64,000 nt of DNA, taken from NCBI GenBank assembly GCA_002007465.1, contig LNAC01000031.1:3303705-3367704 (forward strand). The letters run 5' to 3'. The position numbers and the translations under genes were made by a program. The notes beneath the pieces are model-generated. The model was not told the DNA's origin and searched no databases. It worked only from the letters and a program-made list of their open reading frames with translations. Source of the stretch: Ailurus styani (lineage: Eukaryota > Chordata > Mammalia > Carnivora > Ailuridae). Position 1 is the first letter of the stretch. The number at the start of each line of letters is the position of its first letter. Below are positions 12,037 through 24,000 of the stretch, one piece after another.

Positions 12037-15000
12037 ACAAGTAGGCAGAGAGGCAGGCAGAGGGAGAAGGAGAAGCAGGCTCTCCACCAAACAGGGAACC
12101 CGATGTGGGACTCAATCCCAGGACCCTGGGATCATGACCTGAGCCGAAGGCAGATGCTTAACTGACTGAGCCACCCAGGCACCTCAATTTTATATATATT
12201 TCAAATGATAACATAATAGAGCAAAAGATTTTATTTTAAAAATAATTCTGTTTTTAGAAAACTCCTGTTTTATCATTTTTATAAGCAATCCAGGTTATAT
12301 TTTTAATATTAATAAATCATATAGCAAGTGCTTCTTTGTTGAAGCAAGTGGTTCAAAGAGAGAACCTGTTTTTCCGTGGTTCTAAATTATGTTTTTTAAA
12401 ATTTACACCCATTAAACAATAGAATCCGATCTTCTGATTTCATAAAATGAAAAAGGCGAGTGGGGAGAGAAAATAAACAGATGGGTTATACAAGCTACAA
12501 ACACTGGGTATGTAATAAAACGCAAGAACAGTTATACAAAATGATTTTTAAATAAAACTGACAGGAAAGATGGTGGCACTTATATTACGTATTACATTTT
12601 GATTTACTGCTTTAATTTTACACTGATATGGCCAGGGAGTTCTTTCTTGGGTCAACTCAGCTTCTTAAAAGTGAAGTGTCAGCTTGTATTGTGTAAGGAT
12701 TATCCCACCAATCCCTCATATGTGAAAGAATGACAGACTTGTAAGTGATGAAACAGGAATATGGCTGGGATCAGATGTTAACATCAGATGTGAACAATCT
12801 GACACAATTCAAAAGTGCCTCCAAACCGTATCCACCCCAACACCACAGCATACATCACAAGATGTGATATAGATGTGTGTGTTATGCAGGTATGTGCAGC
12901 CTAGATAACAAAATGACCAATATATATCCACAATGCTCTGGTGACAACAACACAGAAAATTAATTAGACACCCATCTTAATCACAAATACTATTTGAAGG
13001 TTGGATCCAAGGACTCAGAAATGTCTGCCATCCCTATCTCTAACTACAGTATCAGATTTTATATTTTGAGAGCTTTGATGGTACCAGAATGCCCTCCGAA
13101 TTTTAGACACAGTTTCTCCCTCTCGATTACCTAAAGCTAACCTGACTTTTAACCAACAGTCAAGTGTACGAAACCTCCAGCAGTTATGGGCCCGTAGACT
13201 CATTAATACACACTAAGCCTGCCCTTGTCCTCTAAGCATCCATCCCCTGGGCCCCACCCTGACATATGTTCTTAATAAACACATGCCTGTCCAGCAAACT
13301 GGAAATCATGTGGGATGAAGACTCCGAGTTACTAGAGTGTCACTGAAAGAAAATGCTCAAAAGATCTAACTCCTTAGATTGAATTAGCATCTGTGTCCCC
13401 AGCATACAGACAGCCTGAGGTAAATATCAAGAGCTTTCTGCCACTAGGCCCTCAACAGAGTTACTGGAGAGAGGCAGGGGGAAGAATGGCTTCTGTCACC
13501 ATGAAATTTAACTAGCTGAGCAGTTTTAAGAACATTCTGCTAACTTCTTAAAGTATATTCACTACCAACATGATCCTTCAATAGTGTAAAAAAAAATGAG
13601 TAATATGTCCTCAAGTTATTTATTGTGCCCCCCCCCTCCACCATTCATGTCTGCTTAGAATCTGTGAATGTAAACTTATTTGAGTATAGGTTTTCGCGGA
13701 GGTATCTATTTAAGATAAGGTCATAGTGAATTATGGTCTACTGACTGGTGCCTATTTAAGAACAGGGAAATTTGGACACAGAAACAAAGAGAGAATGTCA
13801 TGTCAAGACAGAGGCAGAAATGGTAGTGAAGCATCTACATGCTCAGGAATGCTAAGTACTGCTGGCAACTACCCGAAGCTAGGAGAGATGCATGGAAGAG
13901 AGTCTCCCTCAGAAGGAATCCATCTCCCCTGCCAACACCTTAATTTTGGCCTTCTAGCTTCCAGAACTGTGAGAGAATATGTTTCTGTTGTTGTAAGATA
14001 ACAAGTTTGTACTAATTTATTATGGCAGCTGAAGGAAACTAAATTACTACCCCAAATGGTGTTGATTCAATATGGCACTAATAACCCCCAAAGTAATCAT
14101 AAAAATTCAATAATAAAAAAATCTATGTATACAATGAAACACACTAGTGCTGGATCAACTGGATGGCCATATCAAAAAAAAGAATTTTTGTGTGTCTAAC
14201 TCATACCATACACAAAAATCAACTCCAGATGGATCATAGTTCTAGATGTGTAAGGTAAAATCATAAAGTTTTCAGCAGGGAACAAAGGAGAATATCTGCG
14301 GGTTGGCAGATTTCATACACAAAAATTAAGAATTTACCCTAATCAAAAAACATCATGAAGAGACTGAAAAAGTAAGCCTAAGGGGGAGAAGATACTTGCC
14401 AATGTACATGAGCAACAAAGGATTCCTATCTTGAATATATAAAGAGCTGTACAAATCAATCAGAAAAAGGCAGAAAATTCAACAGAAAAAACGTTAATGA
14501 CCTAGGCACTTAACCAAAGTGTACCTTCAATGGTCAATAAACAAATCAAAAGGAATTCATCTTCACTAGTCATTAGGGAAATACAAATTTTTTTCTAAAG
14601 CTTTTATTTATTTACTTGAGAGAGAGAGAGAGCACGAGAGCACGGTGAGGCACAGAGGGAGGAGCAGGGTCTCTGCTGAGCAGGGAGCCAATGCAGGACT
14701 CGATCCTGGGACCCTGGGATCATGACCTGAGCAGAAGGCAGACGCTTAACCGACTGAGCCACCTAGGCACCCGGGAAATACAAATTAAAGCTAGAATTGC
14801 AATACCACTATGCATCTATCTGGATGGCTAAAAGGAAAAAGATTACTATTAATACAAAGTGTTGACAAGGATACAGAGCCAGAATAGAACTCAAATTCTC
14901 ACACACTGCTGGTGGAGCACAAATTGATATTGATATAACATTGAACAACGATTTGATAGCACGATATTAACTATAAATATGTTATGACTCAGCAATTCCA

Positions 15001-18000
15001 CTTCCAGACACAAACCTCATGGAAATGCATACATATATTCAACAAAGATATATATAAGAATATTCATAGCAATGCTATTCGTAATAGCTCCAAATTGCAA
15101 ACAACTCAAAGGTCCACCTACAGAAGCTGAAGTGGCTACCAAGAAGCCTATCTCTTTCATATACTAACAGTACAAAGTCAGTGTTGGATTCTAAGTTTGC
15201 CCTAAAGAGACCAATAAGTTATTTGCATACTTCTTGGAAATGCACAGAGAGACTAAAAAATTTTATTAACATTTTAAATATAAAAGAAATCTCAAATATT
15301 AAGTTGACAACTTTATTTACAAGGGCACTAGATAAAAGTCTGTCATCTTAAACCTTAAACACATGGCCTACAAATTTTTCAAATGGTTTTAATTTATAAT
15401 CTCAGTTTAAAAAAATGATAGCAGCAAAGAAACAGCCCAGATTTTTCCAACCTAAAGGTATCCTTTGAAAGATGACATTGCTAGAAAACAAATTAATTTA
15501 AAATACAGCAACATAACACAAAAAAACTGGGCTTCAGAGTGGAACTGATCTGGGTCTGAAGCTCAGTTTTCGTAATTTACTAGGTAAGTGATGTGGGGGA
15601 AGTTATTTAGTCTCTCCAAATAGGGTAGGATCTGGCATTGTGCGAGGATTAAACGAGGTAATCTACATTAAGCACTTCAGCATGGTGTACAGAATATAAC
15701 AAGCACTGAAAGGAACCAGTTTCTGGTGTGTTTAACTCATTTGTTTGCTCAATATTTACTATGGGCTGAGTTGCATTCTGATGACACTGGTTTTTATTAA
15801 GGATGGTAAGAGCCTCATGATACAGAAGAATGATAAAAATCTTAACAATTAGGGGCATCTGGGTGGCTCAGTGGGTTGAGCCTTCAGCTCAGGTCATGAT
15901 CTCAGGGTCCTGGGATCGAGCCCCACATTGGGCTCTCTGCTCGGCGGGGATCCTGCTTCCCCCTCTCTCTCTGCCTGCCTCTCTGACTACTTGTGATCTT
16001 TCTGTCTCTGTAAAATAAATAAAATCTTAAAAAAAAATCTTAACAATTAGAAAAGACCTCAGAAATCATCTAACTTAAGCATCACACTTATGGGTAGGGG
16101 TAGGCGTGGCTCTTTTGGGGTCAGGTCAAAGACCTGGGAGGAAGGAAGGGTGCTTCTCAAGCTCCATATGGCCCACCAGCTGTGCCTTGCCTCCCTGCAC
16201 TGAGAATAGTGTGTGATGGGAGAACTCATCACAGAAGACGTGCAATAGCCTACTAAGAGGCAGAAAGGGTTTTTTTGCTTGTTTGTTTAAAAAAAAAAAA
16301 AAAAAAGGATGTAATCCAAACTCTTCCCTTCACTAGTGAGGACACGGAAACCCTAAAAGACATTTTAATTTCTGCTTCAATACTTTCTTCCTTTTTCTAA
16401 AGTCTGCTTTTTGCCTAGTCCCTGGAAAACCTGACTGATCTCTAAAGCAAAACCTATTGTCAGAAAGTACTGATTTGGAGAGTAAGATGAAACAAAGAAT
16501 TCATCTCTTCCTCCTAAGCTTTTACTCTGTCAACAGTTTAGTACTGAAAGATCAGTATTAAATCTAATTTAATACTAATTAGGCAACTGGTTTTAAAAAA
16601 GTAAAGCAGTCACCAATACCAAGACTCCTTTAGTACTCTGCAGAGAAATGTATCTACCAGCATCATCCTCCATAAGAGAGGTATCAGTAAGAACTCCTAA
16701 AACAGAATATTCTCAATACAAACATCACTGTCATTTCATAATGACCACTAGGCAATCAATGGGGACCACCACATTTATTACATAAAAATAAACTGGGATT
16801 TGAATAGAGAAGTTTTTTCATGTGACCTCATTCTGACAGTAGGGTCGGAAGTCTTTATTTTGATATTCAAACAAGACCATGTTTAGCTAAGCCTTTTATC
16901 AAGGCTTCCTGCTAAGCAATGTAATTATAATTCAAAGTAAAGATTTCACAACCAGGAAAAGGAAGAAAGGGAACTTGGCTGGTTGCTTTTTCAGCGGATC
17001 TGCCAAACAGAACTGTGAATCACAAGGTTAAAGGCAAACAACAAAGACATGCTGGCAATAAGGGAGACTTACCACTACTCTTGAAGCCAGATCCATGTAT
17101 CCTAGCTTTTCAAGGAGGTTATAGATGAGGCCTGTCTGGAACAGGGCTTCAGTGATGGGTGCGGTATAGGTCTCATTTCCAAGGTAATCAATCAAATCAA
17201 AGGCCCTCTGAAGAGATACCTTGCCTAAGCTAAAGGGTAATGGAACAGAAAAGTCAGTATGGTGAGGGAGATGAACTCTATAGGCAAGCAGAGAAACTTT
17301 ATGAACAGATGGTGAGTCTTGAAGAACTAAAATTTAAGCTTAGAGTGGCATTCTGTAAAGTTAGACTAAATATTATTATCTTTGATTAAGTTCATGTGTA
17401 TGACCCAAGGTTAAAGATAGATTTCATGAGAAAGATAAACAAGAGCTCAAGTTTTATTCCCCAAGTCACCTGTAAATTGCTACTGACTCATGAAAAGTAC
17501 TACAATGTCTTCAGTGGGAAAAAATGAAGAGTACTAATTTTAGTTATTTATTTATTATTTATATTTACCAGGTGAGGACAAGTGGCATAAAGAAGGTTTG
17601 AATCAAAAAGAAAATATTTCGTTATTTGTACAGGAATTTGTCTAACTTGTTTCAGCAAGGTCCACTGTGAATTTATGATGAGTATATTTTAAAAATTAAC
17701 CATTTAGGAGAAGTCAAAACAATGATGGCTCAGATGATATAAGGTCACTTCATAAAAAATCAACCAAAATAAGATGGTCAAGAATGGCCAGAAAGAACAC
17801 TTTTGAATATTCCATGTGTCTCTAGACCCATTAACAACCTAAGTTGGTACTCTCACTCTTCAGAGGATAGCTACACACATCAGTGCCATACGTGCCCAGA
17901 TTCCATAATGCACAGAGTGGTTAGGAGGCCAGCTGTACATAAGTTAGAAGGCCCCAACTCTCAGACACATCACTCAAACCAGTGGGTAGGCACTAAGCTT

Positions 18001-21000
18001 CACGCCCAAACTAAACACTGCTTGAAAATAATGCTCTCGTGAAATAAAGCTTGAATGCCTACATTAATTTATTCAGCAAACAGGTGTCCTACTTGTTGGT
18101 ATGGACAAGTCTTGTTATTTAACTGTTCACTGTTTATAGTGGATGTTTCTATATAGATTATAACACCCCTGAAGACAAGAATTATATTTTACATCTTCCC
18201 AATCACCCAAAATGAGTACCACCTAACAGGCAATACATGTGCTAGTTCTCTTGAATTGTTTTTCTAAAGTGTTCTTTATTGCAGAACACGTGTTTAAAAA
18301 CCAACCAGCCAACCCAAACCAAGCTCACATACCCTGCAAGTTCAAAGATGTTGTTGATGAGGTTGGCTCGGTCTTTGTCACTTAGGACATAAGGATTTGT
18401 TTTCAGTTGTTTGATCAGTGCTTCCCAGTCATCATCCTCATAGTGTACAATATAATAGCCGTTCATGTTCGTATTGACTTTGACCCACTGCACTTCTTCT
18501 GTAAGATTGATGACACCTAATACAGACCGAAAAATGAGAGAGAGAGAGAGAGAGAGTAGAGACAATAGGGGAAGAAAAAGTATTGAATGGATGTTTTGTT
18601 TCAAAGTTAATACAGTATATTGTTACATTTAATTATTCTACTAAGAAAATGTCTGCCTCCTAGTGAAGTTATTTTAATGTTAGCAAAGATCACCACGCAT
18701 TCATTTAAAAAAATATTTTTACTATTTTTTTTACTTGAATTCAATTAGCCAACATATAGTACATCATTAGTGCTTGATGAAGTGTTCAATGATTCATTAG
18801 TTGCATATAACACACAGTGCTCACCACATCAAGTGCCCTCCTTAATGAATAAAGAAGATGTGGTTCATATATACAATGGAATATTACTCAGCCATCAGAA
18901 AGGATGAATACCTACCATTTGCCACTCATTCATTTCACAATTTTTTATTTAATGGTGAACAAGGTAGAAATGCCCCTTCTTCCATAGATCTTATAGTCTA
19001 ATGTAGCCAGGCAAACAGAGTATCATATACATGTTATTGATGGAAAAAGAAAATGTGGCATTCTATGGAAGAACATAGAAGAAATGCTCCACCACCTAGT
19101 GGAGGTTAGGAGAAGTTTCTGGGAAGAAATGACAACCAAGTTGAGAGTTCAAGATATACAGGTGTTATAAGCAGGTGATGAGAGTCCCTAAGTGTTCAAG
19201 GCCCAGAGATAAAGTATACATGGTGTCCATGCACTGAACTGGCTCCCAAGTTCACTGTGGCTAGAGGAGAGAAACAGGGAGAAAGGGTAGGGGTGTGTAG
19301 CGTGAGGAAGCAGGGAAGATAGTGAAAGAATTATGTAAAAAGTGTTCCATCTCAGCCTTTGTCTTTAATTACATCGGAGGAAAAATAAATGAAGCCATTT
19401 AGAAAAGTCATATAACTCAAAGCTAGCAAAAATAAACATTAGGGGAGGAAGAAGATCTCATTAGGCACAAATAAACAAGTCTGTTAAAATAACAGGAAAG
19501 TGATATGCATTTTTGGGTCTCTAACATTACATATACAAATGCTAAAAGAATTGTTGGAAATTTATATAAAATGATTTCAACTAATAAGGAGTTATAAAAT
19601 GTATGACTACAAAAATATATTACTGCAAAATCTTACTACAAAATATATGTAGGAATTTTAAAAATCCTTTTAATTACTAATTGAGAAATCTCCTTTAAAT
19701 AAGTTGGCAACAAAGACTTGGATTTAATATAATAGTTAAGAGTATGTTTCTAAGCATCTCCAGATTTACTATTTATTAGAATCTAGTTCCATGAGCTTAC
19801 TATTTTGTTTATGGGTAATCCCTCAGTGCCCAGAACAATGTTCTTGGTAGATACTTAAGAAAATCCTTGGTGAATTTATAACTGAATGAACAAAATAACC
19901 ATGTCACAGTAAAGGTTTTCAAAACAAATCTAAATAAGGTTTATAGATATTTATGCAGTACGTTTTCTTTCCAACTTTAAAGTAAGGAGTACTGATTTTT
20001 AAAAAATTATTAAGAGGAACAGAGACAAGGAAAATAATCTAAACTCAGACAATGATAGCTTTGTGGGGTGTATTTCGTGCCAAGACTTTTCCCATACACA
20101 TTTTAATTAATGTAATATTTCACACTGTGGATAGATATGCATTTATTTTTATACTGCCTTTTTACCTATCAGATTCTAGCCCCAGCCATTTTCCCACTGT
20201 CTTCATATGCAGTATTCAAATATCTTCATACATTCCATTTAAAAACCTACCACAGTTTAACCCATCTCCTATTTAGACTGTTTTAAAATTTTCACTACTG
20301 TAATAACTCTATATGATGGTTTTTGCACATAAAATGCATTAGGAACACATTTAAATTTGGTACCTGAAATCTCAGGGTCTATCAACTTCAAAAGCACAAA
20401 TTATTAAAATCTATCAGATTCTCCTAATACCTTAGTTACTTCAATTCTACCGAAACTACAAAGGATGTTTAATATGGAAAAGACTTACATTCTGATCATG
20501 TCTTAACATAACATACCAGATAATCAGTCTTTTTCACTAAAAAATTCTATACTAATTTCTGTTCCATGGCTCATATAGCCCCAGATGGGAAAGGTCAACT
20601 ACATTAATAGGATTTATTCCTTTTCATAGAGCAGAATGCAGTTCTAAGGAATAATAGGGAGACATTTTTTTAAAAAAAAACAATGACTAATGAAATAAAC
20701 TTTATCATTAACTATGGCAAAAATATTGACATTTTCCAGGTCACCCAACACAATTTCCTGCAGAGCTTTTATCAAGAAAGAACCTTGGGAATCAGGACTA
20801 AAGAGCTCCAAATCTCCATTTGCTAAAAAAGAGGCAAGAAATGATAAATATGGCAATTCTTCCATTGGATGGATGCAGGAAAATACTGAAATACAGTGTA
20901 TTTTGACTGATAAGCAATTTGCCATGTTGTCAACTTGGCCAAGTCCAGACGGTAGAAAGGAGGAAGGCAGCTGGGAGTGTACTTGAAATTATTACTGTCA

Positions 21001-24000
21001 TCTCGATGACAGAATATAAAGCAGTGCAGCCAACAACAGAGAGAGGAGTTATCATTTAAAGAATCAACATATTAGTCTCCTTCAGGTCTTCTGAATGATC
21101 CAGAATGAAGGACCTTAAAACCACAGGTATCAAAAAATAATAGCTTTGCACACAAGGGAGGTAACTACATCCTACAGCTCAAATGTGGATGAGGCTACCC
21201 TCATATGTTTTTAATTTATCATAATCATTAACAGATTAAGAGTTCAATTTTCACAGTCCATTGAGTATTAAAAAAGAATAACTCCAATCTTAAATGGCAG
21301 AAGCCCAGATGAAGCAATTTAGTAGTGATTTTAAAAACCATTTGTCAATGAGTTATGAAAATCAACTACTGTTTTATACAGAAACATTAAAACACAGAAA
21401 CAAAAAACAAGTTCTTACAACAAAGTTGAAAAGTTGCCTGTGCAGCTTGCTCCAGAGGACTAGTGCGATATGTGCAGTTAAACTACATCCCCTCTTGTTC
21501 AAAAGCATTCCTTTCTCCAATACCCTTTATTCTCCTTTATTTTATTACGGGGAAAAAGGCAAGAGCAAAGGATGGCACATGATAAATATCTTAATTATAT
21601 GCCCTTCCTTCTTTTTTTTTTTTTTTTTCCCAAATGCCTTTTATTCAAAGACAAAGACCTTTTAGTTTGAGATACATACTTCTGGCTCAGTGGTATCATC
21701 AATGTTTCAAATTAGATTTAACATAAGGATTTCCAACAGTTAAAGAGCTTAGGTCTGAGTAAGATATGGATGAGGGAGGGGCTGGGGAGGGAAAATGGGA
21801 GAAAAGGAAGAGAAGGGAGAGGGAGACACTCACTATTTTAGTGAAATCTCCTCCATATGTAGCTTGAAAAAATGGCCCCTTTCACACCTTCTTAGGCCCA
21901 ACTATTAATCACTCAAAATTCATGTATGTGGGGAAAAGTGACGATATTGATATAACTCCTATAGTTGATTGAACAAACAGACTAACCCAGCAACCCTGGC
22001 ATTAGAACATATGGAAATATACTACAGACTTAACAATACACATGGAAATATACTATATACTTAACAAATCACCAAGATAACACACCGTACTAAAGTCATA
22101 CAGCAAAAAATAAGCCTCTATAGCCCCTGTCTCTGCTACACTTCTTTTGAGAATAGAAAAAAATCAAAATAAGAGTGCTTCTCACCAAAGCATTAGGAAC
22201 CAAGAAGACCCAACCATCCTCAGGGTCAATAATCTTTTATGAGGACAGAACATTTCCAGTGTGGACTCTCAAAACCTTGAACTGCCAGGGATTAAAACAG
22301 CAGCAGCAGCAAAGGGAATGACATTTGAGAATAGGAAGTAACAGACACTGCTTTCATCATTTGTGGGCTCGGTTCCAGCTCCAGATTAAACCCATTATAT
22401 TATAGTACATTTTGCATATTCCCCTTTATTAAGAATACTTTCAAAGGAAGGAAAATAGAAGTTGTCATTTCATCAGGCTTTGAATGCTCTTTTCCTAAAA
22501 CTTTTTACAGTGAGATCTGAAATTGAGTCACCTCATTACACATTAAAATTTATTCATTTAAAAAATGTGTGCCTACTGGGTGCTGAAGTGATTCATACAG
22601 CCAGGCACTCTACCTTAAAAAGGGAACACATCTAATGTGGGACAGACATAAGTGAAACAGTATTTACAGTATCTCAAAAGAAGAAAAGTAGAGGGTATTA
22701 TTAGAACACATACGAAGGCATCTAACCTGTCTTGAGGTGCGGGAAGGCTGCCGGGAGCAAGCAGTGGGCAAGTTGAGATCTGAAGCATGAATAGCAGTAA
22801 ATCAAAGGAGTGGGGAGGCAACAGTGTTCTTCTGGGAAAGCAAACAGCACATGCAAGGGCAGGAGAGCACGGCTGAGGTGTGAAACAGTTTCTGTACAGC
22901 AGAAGCACAGAGTGCCAAGGAGGGGCGGAGGGAGAAAAGGCTACAGCAGGAAAACAGGAGCTAGACTTTGGGATGTGAGTCTCAGAAAGAGTTTTCAAAG
23001 CTCCCATTCAAACTGAGCTAAAAAAGTTAAGGATCAATAAAAGCAGATTTCTTACTGTCCAATTATTTCTAATACCACCAAAATTTTACATACTATTGGG
23101 AGGTTTGGAAAATTTCCTTATTGGTCCAAAAAGGAGTTAGGATTAAGTGTTCTTTCTTTAGTCAGGGACTGTCCTTCCAAGGTCACTTAAAAGTAAGGAG
23201 TTTTGTTTTCATCAAAGAAGGCAGCCCTTCCTTGAACCTCTGGTTATGTTATATTAATCAAGGATATAACACTATCAAGTATTCTTAGTGTTTTAAATAA
23301 TGAGATTGTTTTAACACTCCACTCTAGTTAAACGGCAATGCCACTGGCATGCTCACATATTTCAACTGGCACTACAAATTATTACATCTCAGAAAGGCAA
23401 CTCAGAAATGTATATTAAATCACAAATGATAACACAGTCTTCATTTCTGAGAGGCATTCCTATGAAGAAGTTCATATAATGACAAAACAGTTAAGATCAT
23501 AAATTTTTTCTCATTTTTTTAATAGAGACAAATGGTGAATCAAGTGTCCAACAGTAAGGAAAAATCAAATCAATATTGTACGTGTTTTTTAAAAAAGGCA
23601 AGATATAAAAATCACTTGTACACAATGGTATCAACTAAGTAAAAAAATATTTAAAAATTATTAGAAAGAAATAATCATGAAAATAGTTGTGATGGGGTGA
23701 TCTGTTCTCCACTTTCTAGATTTTATATAATGTGGATATACTATGTTTAAGGATTTCTTTTTCAATAATAACACGAATAACAACAGGTAACATTTATATA
23801 GCACGTAACACACGCCAGACATTATTGTAGGTGCTTCACATAAATGAACTCAATCTTCACCATAAGACTATAAAATAGGATCACTATCTCCACTCTGTAG
23901 CTGAGGGAATGAGGCTCAGAGAGTCACAGAACTACGAGCGGTCATACAAGTGAACCAGACAATCTGGTTCCGAAGTCCATTCCATTAACCGCTAGGCTAC

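Larger units (their letters stand above)
10028..17072 (-). other. LNPEP: LNPEP intron 13
   Basis: A 7.0-kb intron rich in repeats: an L1 tail with a nested SINEC (10137-10560), a SINEC with an expanded GA tract (11950-12185), a MaLR-type LTR (about 13660-14045), an L1 fragment split by a SINEC (14120-15130), a MIR (about 15530-15710) and a mustelid-type SINEC (15853-16032). I recognise nothing in 10561-11949, 12203-13659 or 16050-17072 beyond AT-rich sequence and short A-runs. Confidence 0.85.

Noticed and set aside
20644..20986. Overlapping ORFs of 93 and 90 codons on opposite strands
   Set aside because: I considered a degraded processed pseudogene, because the minus frame has a protein-like composition. 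I recognise no family, A-tail or flanking repeat, so I do not call it.
21294..21665. 123-codon plus-strand ORF
   Set aside because: It ends in a T-run translated as a run of Phe. No domain, conservation or gene context supports it.
22615..23007. 130-codon minus-strand ORF
   Set aside because: It lies in an L2-like repeat, is proline/serine biased, and has no recognisable domain or splice context.
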